From Gemmatimonadota bacterium (GTDB lineage: Bacteria; Gemmatimonadota; Gemmatimonadetes; Longimicrobiales; Gaopeijiaceae), in assembly GCA_022823225.1 (NCBI GenBank), contig JAJDXM010000086.1, forward strand, positions 42,739 through 106,738: DNA of 64,000 nucleotides, given 5' to 3'. The notes beneath the pieces were generated by a model, which saw nothing but the letters and a program-made list of their open reading frames with translations, searched no databases and was not told the origin of the DNA. The translations under genes and the position numbers were made by a program. Below are positions 23,244 to 35,643 of this stretch, piece by piece (within the stretch, counting starts at the first letter, position 1; each line of letters starts with the position of its first letter).

Positions 23244-23385
23244 CAGGCTGGCGGCCTGCTGGAGGCATACAGTCCGCGCACACTCGGCGTTGGCGCGTGA
23301 CTTCGCTCGTCCCCACGTTGCCTGATGACTCCCTGCCGCGGCCGGCCGGAGGCGCGCGGCAGCCATAGTGCTCAAGGAGGAAGCC

Positions 23386-25803
<2,418 letters not shown>

Positions 25804-25835
25804 GGGTTGCGAATCGCGTGCCCGAGAACTTGACT

Positions 25836-25853
25836 AACCTGCATGACCAGGTT
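25836..25853. terminator. Candidate hairpin between convergent genes
   Basis: AACCTG-CATGAC-CAGGTT, a 6-bp stem with a 6-nt loop in the 67-nt gap between the S9 peptidase and namZ. There is no clear T-tract. Confidence 0.35.
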
Positions 25854-25870
25854 GGCCGGGTGGGGTCAGG

Positions 25871-27235
25871 CTACCGGTAGAGCAGATACCCCTCCCGCCG
25901 CACCAGGTAGCCTGCCAGCCCCTCCCCCCACCCATCCGCCAGTTCCGCGTACGTCGCCCCCTCGTCGAGCGCGGCCCGCAGCCCGTCCGTCCCCGCCAGC
26001 CGGTCGAAGTGACCGGTCCGCCAGCTCCACCGGTCGCCCGACATGGCCTTGATCTCGGCCAGCAGCGCCAGAGCGGCGAGCGTCGGGTCGTATTCCGGAC
26101 CGTCGGCCTCCAGCCGCACGCCGCCGACCTCGGTGCCTCCGAACTTCCCGTCCCCCGGACTCTCAGGTGTGAAGCGGACCGCGACAAAGCGCGCGTCCGG
26201 CACGCCGAGCACGTTCAGCCGCGCCGCCAGCGCGTCGCCGTCGAGCCACGGCGCGCCCACCAGTTGAAACGCCCGATCGGTCCCTCGCCCGACCGAAATC
26301 GGCGTTCCCTCGAAGAGGCAGGTGCCGGGGTAGTGCAGCGCACTCTCCACCGACGGCATGTTCGGCGACGGCGCGATCCACGGAATCCCGGTCTCGCCAA
26401 AAGGCATGGTCCGCTCCCACCCGTCCACGACCGCCACGCTCAGCTCGACCTCCACGCCGAACTCGCCCGCCGCCATCCGCGCGAACTCTCCGGCGGTGAG
26501 GCCGTGCCGCATCGGGATCGGATAGAGCCCGACGAAGCTCGAGAAGGTGGGGTCGAGGATATTGCCCTGCACGGGGTCGCCGCCGATCGGGTTCGGCCGG
26601 TCGAGGACAACGAAGGGGATGCCGTGTGCGCCCGCTGCCTCCATGGCCAGCGCCATGGTCGACAGGTAGGTGTAGTAGCGGGTGCCGATGTCCTGGATGT
26701 CGAAGAGGAGCACCTCGATGCCGTCGAGCATCTCGGCCGTCGGCGCCCGATTCTCGCCGTACAGGGAGTGGATGGGCACCCCCGTGCGCTCGTCCACGCC
26801 GCCCTCGACGCGCACGCCCGCCTCGGCGCTGCCACGGATGCCGTGCTCCGGGGAGAAGAGCGCGACCAGCTCGACCTCGGGGTGGCTGGCGAGCAGGTCG
26901 ATCGAGGGGGCGCCGCTGCGGTCCCGTCCCGTGTGGTTGGTGATCAGGCCCACGCGACGGTCGCGCACAAGCGGTAGGGAGTCGGTGAGGAGGACCTCGA
27001 TGCCGGGGCGGACGTCGGCGGGTGGGGGTGTGGGCGAATCAGGGGTGCCGACCCGGGCCGCAGCCGTCTCCCCGTTGGCGTCACCTGGGGGGGCACAGGC
27101 GGCGGCCGTGAGGACGCCAAGCGCGACGGCCAGCAGCCCGTGGATAATCCCCGCGCGAATGCAGCGGGGACTTGTTCCACGGGCTGCTGGCGCCTGGGGG
27201 GCCGTGACACGGTGCCGTGAGCGGGCAAGGGCCAT
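25871..27235 (-). CDS. namZ: Exo-beta-N-acetylmuramidase NamZ-type (DUF1343) lipoprotein
   Basis: NamZ-family enzymes (GH171) remove N-acetylmuramic acid from the non-reducing end of peptidoglycan fragments. The 454-aa product has a lipobox (LTAAAC) near residue 47, then the DUF1343 core: GLITNHTGRD, LFSPEHGIRG, LLFDIQDIGTRYYTYL, VVLDRPNPIGG and MRHGLTAGEFA are all present, and the C-terminal region (FEGTPISVGRGTDRAF) is intact. It is encoded opposite to the NagZ/kinase genes 1.4 kb away, together forming an amino-sugar salvage locus. The start is uncertain because no strong Shine-Dalgarno precedes it. Confidence 0.88.
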   Translation of the reverse strand: MALARSRHRVTAPQAPAARGTSPRCIRAGIIHGLLAVALGVLTAAACAPPGDANGETAAARVGTPDSPTPPPADVRPGIEVLLTDSLPLVRDRRVGLITNHTGRDRSGAPSIDLLASHPEVELVALFSPEHGIRGSAEAGVRVEGGVDERTGVPIHSLYGENRAPTAEMLDGIEVLLFDIQDIGTRYYTYLSTMALAMEAAGAHGIPFVVLDRPNPIGGDPVQGNILDPTFSSFVGLYPIPMRHGLTAGEFARMAAGEFGVEVELSVAVVDGWERTMPFGETGIPWIAPSPNMPSVESALHYPGTCLFEGTPISVGRGTDRAFQLVGAPWLDGDALAARLNVLGVPDARFVAVRFTPESPGDGKFGGTEVGGVRLEADGPEYDPTLAALALLAEIKAMSGDRWSWRTGHFDRLAGTDGLRAALDEGATYAELADGWGEGLAGYLVRREGYLLYR

Positions 27236-27311
27236 TGCGATTCACCGAGGCAGTGGGGGTTCTCAACACGGGAAGGACGACTCGGAATTGACTCCCGTGG
27301 CGGCGGTTGGG

Positions 27312-28508
27312 TCAAGGCGGGAGCATTGGCAGTTCGTATCGCTCCAGGTGCACTAGATCCATTTCACCGAAAGCGGCCACGTAAACCCACCGAGCGCCGA
27401 AACCCGCCAGCCTTCGATCCCGGGCCAGGGAGACCGACATCAACCGACGTCCCTCGTCGTCAAAGACATCGTAGGTTGCGTTGCTGCCAGCGGGCACGGA
27501 GCGGCGCACCCACGCTCGGTGCTCCGGGTCCACGCGAATGGTCTCCGGCCTGATGGGCGGCAGGACAGCGGGCCATTCCCAGGTGGCGTAGACCTCCTCG
27601 AACGACTCGCGAAACAAGGTGCGGCGCGCGGACACGCTCACACCGGCGGTGCCCCAGTGAAGGTATCCCTCCCTGTACCACTCCTCCTTTTCCGCATCCG
27701 TCAGGGGGACCGGCTCGAACGGGACCGGGGCGCCGTGCGTGATTGTCCCGTCCCCTGCGTGCCAGGTCACGCCGTAGGTCCGCTGGCGGCCGACCACTAC
27801 GGCTCCGTCCGGAGCCACCCCCCACGGAGCCACCGGCGGCGCGAGCACGCAACGTCGCGGTTCCATCCACGGGCGTGTGTAGGCCCCGACGGTGTCCACA
27901 CGCCCGGAGCCGCGGTCGAGGCGCAGGATGTGAATCAGGGTGTCGCCCGCAGGCCAGGCGGCCCAGCCGTTGAAATAGATCATTCCGCGCTCGTCGATCG
28001 CGACCGGTTGGGGGTGGTACCCCTGGGCGGACGCGGCGACCATGTGCTCCCACCGGACGAACTCCAGATGCGGATCGAGCGTCGTCAGGCGCGCGTTGCC
28101 CAGGTCCACGAGCAGCGTGGAGTCACCGGGAAGCGGCCACACGGCGTCGGGCGACCGGTATTCCGAAGGCCCCTCGCCGACGCCGCCGATACGAGTCCGC
28201 GTACCCGATTCGAGGTCCACCCTGAAGAGCGCTTGAGAAAACGGGTCGGCGACGAGAACGTCCCCGCCGGCAAGCTCGCGCACCGTGTGAAAGTAGCTGA
28301 AGTCCTGCGGGAACACGGCCTGGGGCGATTCCAGCAGGAGCGTCGGCGGCTGGTCCCCGGCCTCCAGCCACGGGCTTCGGTCCCGCGGCCCGGTGTCGCA
28401 AGGGCCGGCCTCCGCGCAGCCGAGGACGAGTGCAAGGCCGACCAGGGCAGCGCCCGATCCAATCCGCTTGAATTGAGTTGAGTTCAAGATCCGGTCCCTG
28501 CTGCTCAT
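27312..28508 (-). CDS. 6-bladed beta-propeller lipoprotein of unknown function
   Basis: A 398-residue protein with a lipobox ending LVLGC near residue 31, followed by repeated propeller-like blades (GGDVLVADPFSQALFRVD, GDSTLLVDLGNARLTTLDP, GMIYFNGWAAW and others), the pattern of NHL/6-bladed propeller proteins abundant in Gemmatimonadota and Bacteroidota. It is probably surface or periplasmic and may bind ligand or protein. A strong promoter/operator lies directly upstream (28549-28595). NamZ follows 76 nt downstream on the same strand, so the two are probably one transcript. Confidence 0.7.
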   Translation of the reverse strand: MSSRDRILNSTQFKRIGSGAALVGLALVLGCAEAGPCDTGPRDRSPWLEAGDQPPTLLLESPQAVFPQDFSYFHTVRELAGGDVLVADPFSQALFRVDLESGTRTRIGGVGEGPSEYRSPDAVWPLPGDSTLLVDLGNARLTTLDPHLEFVRWEHMVAASAQGYHPQPVAIDERGMIYFNGWAAWPAGDTLIHILRLDRGSGRVDTVGAYTRPWMEPRRCVLAPPVAPWGVAPDGAVVVGRQRTYGVTWHAGDGTITHGAPVPFEPVPLTDAEKEEWYREGYLHWGTAGVSVSARRTLFRESFEEVYATWEWPAVLPPIRPETIRVDPEHRAWVRRSVPAGSNATYDVFDDEGRRLMSVSLARDRRLAGFGARWVYVAAFGEMDLVHLERYELPMLPP

Positions 28509-28548
28509 CGACGGTTCAATCCTCGCTCGAGACTGCGTCCACAGTCGA

Positions 28549-28595
28549 TTACGACAATATATCGTAATAATACGTTATAGTGTCGTAACTGTCAA
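28549..28595 (-). promoter_or_regulatory. Sigma-70-type promoter overlapped by TTACGACA operator
   Basis: Read leftward: -35 TTGACA (28590-28595), 17-nt spacer, -10 TATTAT (28567-28572), driving the propeller lipoprotein and probably namZ. TTACGACA (28549-28556) and TGTCGTAA (28581-28588) are exact inverted copies flanking the -10 and reaching the spacer. A further TCGTAA lies at 28562-28567. The half-sites at 28562 and 28583 are 21 nt apart, about two helical turns. This geometry is expected for repression by a dimeric regulator. Confidence 0.75.
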
Positions 28596-28664
28596 TCGCG
28601 CGATTGCCCTTGGCTACCAGGACCGCCATGCCCCGCGGACCGCAATGATCGTTATCTTGTATGC

Positions 28665-30692
28665 ATGGCGGGTGACGCCCACTACATGCGCGGAACTGAT
28701 CTCTTGACCCCATCGACCTCACGCCCAGCAGCCCCACCCCCCCACCCCCTCACCCGGCTTCGTCCCCCGCACGGCGGCCCCCTCTCCCCGCGCGGCGACC
28801 CCCCACCCCCCGCGGCCCCCCTCCTCCTCCTCGCGGCCCTCACCGTCACCCTCTCTTCCTGCCACCTCACGGCGGGGGCCCCCGACCCCCCCTCCCCCGA
28901 CCCCGGCGCGGCGGCGATCACCCCCGCCACCGACCCCACGACCGTCCCGGCCCCGCCCCCCTACCGCCTCGACCCCCCCGGCGACGCCTGGTACGATGGC
29001 CGCAGCTGGGCGGAGCAGACGCTGGAATCCCTGAGCCTCGAGGAGAAGGTCGCCCAGCTCATGATGCCCATCCTGATCGGCGACTTCACGCCGAGCGGGT
29101 CGGCTGCCGGGCGGCGCGCACGGGCCCTCGTCGAGGAGCACCAGGTCGGCGGCATCATCATCTCGGTGGGCTCGCCCATCGAGGTCGCCGCGAAGCTCAA
29201 CTGGCTTCAGGACCTCTCGGATCTGCCACTTCTGATCGGCTCCGACCTGGAGGCGGGCGCGGGCTTCCGCTTCGACGGGGTGCTGCACGCGCCCACCAAC
29301 ATCTGGCTCGGCGGGGCGACCCGCTTCCCCGCGCTCATGGCGCTCGGCGCCTCCGGCGACCCGGGGATGGCCTACGAGATGGGCCGCGTGACCGCGCTGG
29401 AGGGGCGCGCGATCGGCGTGCACGTCCCCTTCGCGCCGGTCCTGGACGTCAACAACAACCCGGAGAATCCCGTCATCAACGTGCGCGCGATCGGCGAGGA
29501 TCCGGACCAGGTCGCCGTGCTGGGCGCCGCCTTCGTGAGGGGCGTCCAGGACCACGGCGCGATCGCTACCGCCAAGCACTTTCCCGGCCACGGCGACACC
29601 GGGATCGACTCGCACATCTCGCTCCCGGTGATCCGCGTGGACCGCGAGCGCATGGACTCGGTGGAGCTGCTCCCCTTCCGCCACGCGGTCGACGCCGGGC
29701 TGGGCGCCGTCATGACCGCGCACATCACCGTGCCCGAGATCACCGGCGCGAGCATTCCCGCCACGCTGGCTCCCGCCGTCCTCTCCGACCTTCTGCGCGA
29801 CGAGATGCAGTTCCGGGGCCTCGTCTTCACCGACGCGATGGACATGGGCGCGGTGGACCGCATGTTCGACCGTGGCGAAGCGGCGGTGCGTGCGCTGGAG
29901 GCGGGGGCCGACGTCATCCTCATGCCGCCGGATCTGACCGCCGCGCGCGAGGGCATCATCAGCGCGGTGCTGTCGGGCCGGCTGCCCGAGGAGCGGGTCG
30001 ACCGGTCGGTACTGCGAATCCTCCGCGCCAAGGAAAACCTGGGCCTGAACCGCCAGCGCACCGTGGACATTGGCCGGGTGCGCGATGTCGTCGGGATTGA
30101 ACCGCACCTCGCCGTGGCCCGCAAGGTCGCCGAACAGTCGGTCACGGTCCTGAAGGACGAACGGGACTTGGTGCCGCTGCTCGGGACCCCGACCGCCAAT
30201 GTCTATTCCGTCACCTACCGCAGGGCGACCGATCTGCGGGCGGGCCGGGCCTTCAACTCCCGCCTGCGGGGAACCTACGGGCGGCTTCGCACGGTCAACG
30301 TGGATCAGGGAACCGATGCCGCGGAGTACGACCGCATCCTTGGCCGCGCCCGGGGGATGGCGCTGACTGTGGTGTCGCTCCATGTGGGTGTGCGGACGGC
30401 GTCGGGATCGGTCGCGCTCCCGGAGCCCGCGGTCGACTTCATCCGGCAGCTCGCGCGCCTGGGCCGCCCGCACATCGTGATAGCCTTCGGGAATCCGTAC
30501 CTCCTGACCGAGTTCCCCGAGGTGGGAACCTACCTGACGGCCTGGTCCGGGGTGCCGGTGTCCGAGCGCGCTGCCGCCGATGCCATCGTCGGCAGGATCG
30601 ATGTCACCGGTCGGACGCCGACGCGGATCGGGGACTTCCGGATCGGGGACGGCATCCAGATTCCGGCGAAGAACGGCGCGGGGTCGCGTTGA
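28665..30692 (+). CDS. GH3 beta-N-acetylhexosaminidase (NagZ-like) lipoprotein
   Basis: Retaining beta-N-acetylglucosaminidase that would release GlcNAc from muropeptides. The 675-aa product has a lipobox (TLSSC, Cys66) after a Pro-rich N-terminus. The NagZ signature KHFPGHGDT (304-312) carries the general acid/base His-Asp pair, and the nucleophile is probably Asp390 in FTDAMDMGAV. A C-terminal GH3 accessory domain (about 480-660) is present, as in Gram-positive NagZ. The translation start is uncertain: the ATG at 28665 lacks a clear Shine-Dalgarno and the N-terminal 40 residues are of low complexity. It is coupled to the next gene (TTGA overlap). Confidence 0.88.
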   Translation: MAGDAHYMRGTDLLTPSTSRPAAPPPHPLTRLRPPHGGPLSPRGDPPPPAAPLLLLAALTVTLSSCHLTAGAPDPPSPDPGAAAITPATDPTTVPAPPPYRLDPPGDAWYDGRSWAEQTLESLSLEEKVAQLMMPILIGDFTPSGSAAGRRARALVEEHQVGGIIISVGSPIEVAAKLNWLQDLSDLPLLIGSDLEAGAGFRFDGVLHAPTNIWLGGATRFPALMALGASGDPGMAYEMGRVTALEGRAIGVHVPFAPVLDVNNNPENPVINVRAIGEDPDQVAVLGAAFVRGVQDHGAIATAKHFPGHGDTGIDSHISLPVIRVDRERMDSVELLPFRHAVDAGLGAVMTAHITVPEITGASIPATLAPAVLSDLLRDEMQFRGLVFTDAMDMGAVDRMFDRGEAAVRALEAGADVILMPPDLTAAREGIISAVLSGRLPEERVDRSVLRILRAKENLGLNRQRTVDIGRVRDVVGIEPHLAVARKVAEQSVTVLKDERDLVPLLGTPTANVYSVTYRRATDLRAGRAFNSRLRGTYGRLRTVNVDQGTDAAEYDRILGRARGMALTVVSLHVGVRTASGSVALPEPAVDFIRQLARLGRPHIVIAFGNPYLLTEFPEVGTYLTAWSGVPVSERAAADAIVGRIDVTGRTPTRIGDFRIGDGIQIPAKNGAGSR

Positions 30693-33600
30693 GGCGGGTG
30701 GCGCGACGCCTGAAGCGGCCGCCCCCGGCGGGGACTTCGCGCCTTGCCGGCCCGGGGCCTCGCCGCTCGGGCGGCTTTGTCCACGGACTGCCGACCCGCT
30801 CCCGGCGCAGGCCGCGGCGAGAAGGTGCGCTCCTGCCTGCGACCTTGCTCCTTGCCATCCTCCCGGGATCCTGCACGACCGCCTCAACCACCTCGCGGGG
30901 CTTGGTGCCGGACTATGGCGCCCCTACCGCGGCGTTTTCCGCCCCCGCCCCCGTCGTCCCCACCGATGCCCTTGACGACCGGGCGCGGCAATGGGTGGAT
31001 GAGACGCTCGCAACCCTGACGTTACGTCAGGCTGTCGCGCAGCTGGTGATCCCCTGGATCCCCGGCGGCTACGCCTCGGCCAGCGACGCGGACTTCGAGG
31101 AGCTCCTGGGGTGGGTGGAGGAGGGACTGGGTGGCGTCTCGATCTCCATCGGCGTTCCGGACGCCTACGTGGCCAAGCTGAACCGGCTCCAGTCGCGCTC
31201 GCTCGTGCCGCTGCTGGTTACGTCCGACTTCGAGAACGGCGGACCCGGGATGCGGATCAACCACAGCTACGCGCTGCCCTCGCTGCTCCCGCAGGGCGGG
31301 GGGACGAGCTTCCCGCCGACGATGGCCTTCGGCGCCGCGGGCGATGAGGAACTCGCCTTCGAATACGGCCGCATCACCGCCGAGGAAGCGCGCGCGGTTG
31401 GCGTGCACTGGCTCTTTGCTCCGGTACTGGACGTGAACAGCAACCCGGACAACCCCGTCATCAACACGCGCTCCTTCGGAGAGGATCCGGAGACCGTGGG
31501 ACGGCTGGGCGCCGCCTTCATCCGTGGCGCGCGCGCGGGCGGGGCGCTGACCACCGCCAAGCACTTCCCCGGACACGGCGACACCCAGACCGATTCGCAC
31601 ATCGAACTGCCCGTGATCGCCGCGGACCAGGACCGCCTCGACCGGGTGGAACTCATCCCCTTCGGCATGGCGGTCGACGCCGGGGTTGACGCGGTGATGA
31701 CCGCGCACGTGGCGGTGCCCGGCGTGCTCGGTGACGCCCGCCCGGCGACCCTCTCGCCCCACTTCATGACCGATGTGCTGCGCGGCGAGATGGGGTTCGG
31801 CGGCATCCTCTTCACCGACGCCCTGCGCATGGGTGCGATCACCGACGGCTACGGCGCGGGGGAGGCTGCGGTTCTCGCGCTGGAGGCGGGGTCGGACGTG
31901 GTGCTGGCGCCGGCGGGCATCGGCGTTACGGTCGATGCACTCACCGAGGCCGTCGAGTCGGGCCGGGTCGGCCGCGAGCGGATCGACCTGTCGGTGCGCC
32001 GTCTGCTCGAGGCGAAGGTGCGGCTCGGGTTGCACGAGGGCGCGCTGGTGGACCCCGCCGCGGTCGCGACCCGGGTGGGGACGGCCGCCAACCGCGCCGC
32101 CGCCGACCGGGCCGCCACAGCATCCATAAACCTGGTTCGGGACGCGAACAAAGTCCTCCCGCTCGCGCTCGGTTCCCGGGTGCTCAGCGTCACCTACGCC
32201 CGCAGCGACGATCTGCTGGCCGGCAGAAGCTTCGACGCCACGTTGCGCGGGCTGTTGGCGGGCGCGGGCGCGCTCCAAACCGCCCGCGTCGCCCCCGACA
32301 CTCCCTGGCAGGTCTACGACTCGCTTCTCAGCTCCGCCCGCGGCATGGACGCCGTCATCGTTGGCGCCTATGTGCCGCCCCGCTCCGGCGCGGGATCGGT
32401 GGGCGTGCCCGCGACGTTCCGCACCTTCATCGAGGGGTTGAATCGCATCGAGGGCACCGGCAGCGCGGTGATCTCCTTTGGGAACCCCTATCTGCTCTCG
32501 GCCTTTCCCGGCGCGGGCACCTATCTGGCCGCGTGGGGGAGTTGGGAAGTCTCCCAGAACGCGGCGGCCAGGGCGGTCGCCGGTGCCGCGCCCATCACCG
32601 GACGCCTTCCCGTCTCGATCCCGCCGCTCCACCGGCTCGGCGACGGACTCGACCGGGCCGTGGCCGCCCAAACCGTCGCCCAGGCGCCCGGCGCCCCCAT
32701 TGACCCGCTCCAGGAAGCCGGCTTCATCCCCGGTGGGGAAGCGGGCGCGGGCGGGCAGGAACCGGCCACCAACGCCCCCACCGGCGGGCCTGGCAGGTGG
32801 CGCCCCGCCGACCCGCTGCCCGCTTGCGAAGACTGGAGCCCGGCCGCCGCCCTCGCCGAGCCAGGCGCTTCCCCCCCCACCCCCGACCTCGCTTCGACCT
32901 TCTGCCGCCAGGGCCCCACCATCGTCTCCCCCCGCGAGGTCGACCCCGCCAGGGCAGGCCTCAGCGCCGACTCCCTCGCCGCGCTGGACGACTTCATCCT
33001 GGCCGCCCTCGCCGATTCCGCCGCCTCGGGCGCGGCGCTGGCGGTCGTCCGCCGCGGCCAGATCGTGCGGCTGCGCGGATACGGGCGGCTCGACTGGGAC
33101 CCCGCCGCCCCCCCGGTCACCCCGGCCTCGATCTTCGACATGGCCTCGCTCACGAAGGTTGTCGCCACCACCTCCGCCGCCATGATCCTCGCCCAGCGGG
33201 GCGCCATCACGCTGGACGACCTCGTCGTCGACCACCTCCCCTGGTGGGGCGAGGGCGACCCGGCCAAGTCCCGCGTCACCATCCGGCAGCTGCTCGTGCA
33301 CCGCGCGGGCCTGGTCCCCTTCCGCCGCTTCTTCCTCGAAATGCAGGGCCGCGACGCCTACGAGGCCGCGATCGGCGCGCTCCCCCTCGACCAACCCCCC
33401 GATGAGGCCACCGTCTACTCCGACATCGGCCTGATGACCGTCGCCTTCATCGTGGAGCAGGTCACGGGCCGCCCGTTCGATGCCTTCCTGCAGGACGAAC
33501 TCTGGCGCCCCCTCGGCATGGCCGACACCGGCTTCAATCCGGCGCCCGGCCTTTGGCACCGCGTCGCCACCACCGAACTCGACGAGGACTATCGCGGCTA

Positions 33601-34201
33601 CCACGTTCACGGCGTCGTGCACGATGAGAACGCCCACGCGATCGGCGGCGTGGCCGGCCACGCTGGGCTCTTCAGCTCGGCGCGCGACCTCGCCGTCTTC
33701 GTGCAGATGATGCTCGACCGCGGCGTCGCCGGACCCTGCCGGGCCGACCGGGTCTCCGGGCTGCCCTGCCACCGTCCGCGCTTCGGCCCGGTCGCGGTCT
33801 TCGCGCCGGGGTGGGTCGACCGCGTGACGCGCCGCCAGTCAGACGAGTCGAGCCGCGCGCTGGGCTGGGACACGCCCTCGCGGCGGTCGTCCGCCGGTGA
33901 CTACTTCTCCGCCCGCTCCTTCGGCCACACCGGCTACACCGGCACCTCGATCTGGGTCGATCCAACGCAGGAACTCGCGGTCATCCTGCTGACCAACCGG
34001 GTCAATCCCACCCGCGAGAACGGCAGGCACATCCCGCTCAGGCGCGGCGTCCACGACCGCGTCGCCCGCGCGATCACCGACACGCCACCGGGGCTGCGGG
34101 AGCCTCCGGCCGATCCGCCGACCCGTCCCGACATGCCGGCGCCCGCCGGCCAATCGCCGGCCACCAGCGGCATGCCAGCGCCCGCGCACCCGCCCGGATG
34201 A
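30689..34201 (+). CDS. Fusion of GH3 N-acetylhexosaminidase and beta-lactamase-fold serine hydrolase
   Basis: An 1170-residue lipoprotein (lipobox PGSC, Cys62) that joins two cell-wall enzymes. The GH3 part (about 90-670) has KHFPGHGDT from residue 291 and the likely nucleophile Asp377 in FTDALRMGAI. After a Pro/Ala-rich linker, a class C beta-lactamase/DD-peptidase domain (about 765-1125) has SxxK at Ser820-Lys823, YSD at Tyr910-Asp912 and HTG at 1080-1082. The same order of domains is known in some Bacteroidota. The hydrolase half could trim stem peptides or be an esterase. The TTG start overlaps the preceding stop and is far upstream of the lipobox, so the true start may be later. It is coupled to the symporter (ATGA). 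Confidence 0.88.
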   Translation: MRRVARRLKRPPPAGTSRLAGPGPRRSGGFVHGLPTRSRRRPRREGALLPATLLLAILPGSCTTASTTSRGLVPDYGAPTAAFSAPAPVVPTDALDDRARQWVDETLATLTLRQAVAQLVIPWIPGGYASASDADFEELLGWVEEGLGGVSISIGVPDAYVAKLNRLQSRSLVPLLVTSDFENGGPGMRINHSYALPSLLPQGGGTSFPPTMAFGAAGDEELAFEYGRITAEEARAVGVHWLFAPVLDVNSNPDNPVINTRSFGEDPETVGRLGAAFIRGARAGGALTTAKHFPGHGDTQTDSHIELPVIAADQDRLDRVELIPFGMAVDAGVDAVMTAHVAVPGVLGDARPATLSPHFMTDVLRGEMGFGGILFTDALRMGAITDGYGAGEAAVLALEAGSDVVLAPAGIGVTVDALTEAVESGRVGRERIDLSVRRLLEAKVRLGLHEGALVDPAAVATRVGTAANRAAADRAATASINLVRDANKVLPLALGSRVLSVTYARSDDLLAGRSFDATLRGLLAGAGALQTARVAPDTPWQVYDSLLSSARGMDAVIVGAYVPPRSGAGSVGVPATFRTFIEGLNRIEGTGSAVISFGNPYLLSAFPGAGTYLAAWGSWEVSQNAAARAVAGAAPITGRLPVSIPPLHRLGDGLDRAVAAQTVAQAPGAPIDPLQEAGFIPGGEAGAGGQEPATNAPTGGPGRWRPADPLPACEDWSPAAALAEPGASPPTPDLASTFCRQGPTIVSPREVDPARAGLSADSLAALDDFILAALADSAASGAALAVVRRGQIVRLRGYGRLDWDPAAPPVTPASIFDMASLTKVVATTSAAMILAQRGAITLDDLVVDHLPWWGEGDPAKSRVTIRQLLVHRAGLVPFRRFFLEMQGRDAYEAAIGALPLDQPPDEATVYSDIGLMTVAFIVEQVTGRPFDAFLQDELWRPLGMADTGFNPAPGLWHRVATTELDEDYRGYHVHGVVHDENAHAIGGVAGHAGLFSSARDLAVFVQMMLDRGVAGPCRADRVSGLPCHRPRFGPVAVFAPGWVDRVTRRQSDESSRALGWDTPSRRSSAGDYFSARSFGHTGYTGTSIWVDPTQELAVILLTNRVNPTRENGRHIPLRRGVHDRVARAITDTPPGLREPPADPPTRPDMPAPAGQSPATSGMPAPAHPPG

Positions 34202-35643
34202 CCACCTTCGGCGCCCCCGACCTCGCGGTCCTCCTCCTCTACATGGCCGGGGTCACCGCGTGGGGCGCATGGCTTGGCCGCGCCAACAAGGGCGGCAGCG
34301 ATTACTTCCTGGGCAGCCGCAATCTTCCCTGGTGGGCGGTGATGCTGTCGGTCGTCGCGACCGAAACCAGCACGCTCACCTTCCTCTCGATCCCCGGGGT
34401 CGCCTACCTCGGCACGATGGCCTTTCTTCAGCTCGCGCTGGGATACCTGCTCGGCCGCATCGTGGTCGCGCGCGTGCTGCTGCCCGCCTACTACCGGGGC
34501 GAACTGTCCACCGCCTACGCGCTCCTCGAGACCCGCTTCGGCACCGGCACGCGCCGCTACGCATCCGGCATCTTCATGGTGACGCGCCTGCTGGCCGACT
34601 CGGTCCGCCTCTTCGCCACCGCGATCCCCCTCGCGCTCATCACCGGATGGTCCTACCCGGTCTCGATCCTGGTGATCGGCGCCTTCACCCTCGTCTACAC
34701 CTACTTCGGCGGAATCAGGGCGGTCGTCTGGGTGGACGCGCTGCAGATGCTCCTGTACGTCTGCGGCGGCCTGATCGCGCTGCTCCTCCTGCAGGGGGCG
34801 GTGGACGGCGGCTGGCCGGCGATCCTTGAGCGCGCCGGGGCAGCCGGAAAACTCCAGGTGCTCGACTTCTCGACCTCCCCGGCCGTGGCCTACACCTTCT
34901 GGGCGGGTCTCATCGGCGGCGGATTCCTGTCGATGGCGTCGCACGGGACCGACCAGCTCATCGTGCAGCGACTCCTGACCTGCCGCGACGTGCGCCAGAG
35001 CCAGCGCGCGCTCATCGGCAGCGGACTTGCGGTCATCGTCCAGTTCGCGCTCTTCCTGTTCGTCGGCTTGGGCCTCTGGGCGTTCTTCGACGGGCGCGCC
35101 TTCGACAGCTCCGACGCGATCTTCGCCAGCTTCATCATCGACGAGATGCCCACCGGACTGCGTGGACTGCTCATCGCGGGGGTCTTCGCGGCAGCCATGT
35201 CGTCGCTGTCGTCGTCGATCAACTCGCTGGCGTCGGCGACGACGTATGACTTCTGGCGGCCGCTGGTGGGCCGTGGGGGCGCGTCCGACGCCGCCCGCGA
35301 CGACCGCTCCGCGATGCTCGCCGGCAAGGTGTTCACCCTCGTGTGGGCGGGTCTGCTGATTGCCGGCGCGATCGTCTTCATCCCCCTCTCGCAAGGCACG
35401 GCCGCGGTGGAGGTCGCGCTGGCCGCCGCGTCGATGGCTTACGGTGGGCTGCTCGGCGGGTTCGCGCTGGGGGTCCTCTTCCAGCGGGTCAGCCAGGCAG
35501 GCGCGGTCGCGGGTATGACCGCCGGGGTGGGGACGGTGGTCGTTATCTGGGCCACCGCGCGCACTGCGGTTGCCTGGCCCTGGTTCGTCTTCATCGGGCT
35601 CGTGGTGACGGTGGCGGTCGGGCTGTTGTTCCGGCGCCGGTAG
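34198..35643 (+). CDS. Sodium:solute symporter (SSS family)
   Basis: Inner-membrane Na+-coupled transporter of the SSS family, 481 aa with about 13 predicted helices. The family features GGSDYFLGSRNLPWWAVMLS, TETSTLTFLSIPG and YTYFGGIRAVVWVDALQ are present. Position between the GH3 enzymes and a sugar kinase (ATGA overlap upstream, 1-nt overlap downstream) suggests it imports GlcNAc, MurNAc or a related amino sugar. The substrate is inferred from context only. Confidence 0.88.
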   Translation: MTTFGAPDLAVLLLYMAGVTAWGAWLGRANKGGSDYFLGSRNLPWWAVMLSVVATETSTLTFLSIPGVAYLGTMAFLQLALGYLLGRIVVARVLLPAYYRGELSTAYALLETRFGTGTRRYASGIFMVTRLLADSVRLFATAIPLALITGWSYPVSILVIGAFTLVYTYFGGIRAVVWVDALQMLLYVCGGLIALLLLQGAVDGGWPAILERAGAAGKLQVLDFSTSPAVAYTFWAGLIGGGFLSMASHGTDQLIVQRLLTCRDVRQSQRALIGSGLAVIVQFALFLFVGLGLWAFFDGRAFDSSDAIFASFIIDEMPTGLRGLLIAGVFAAAMSSLSSSINSLASATTYDFWRPLVGRGGASDAARDDRSAMLAGKVFTLVWAGLLIAGAIVFIPLSQGTAAVEVALAAASMAYGGLLGGFALGVLFQRVSQAGAVAGMTAGVGTVVVIWATARTAVAWPWFVFIGLVVTVAVGLLFRRR

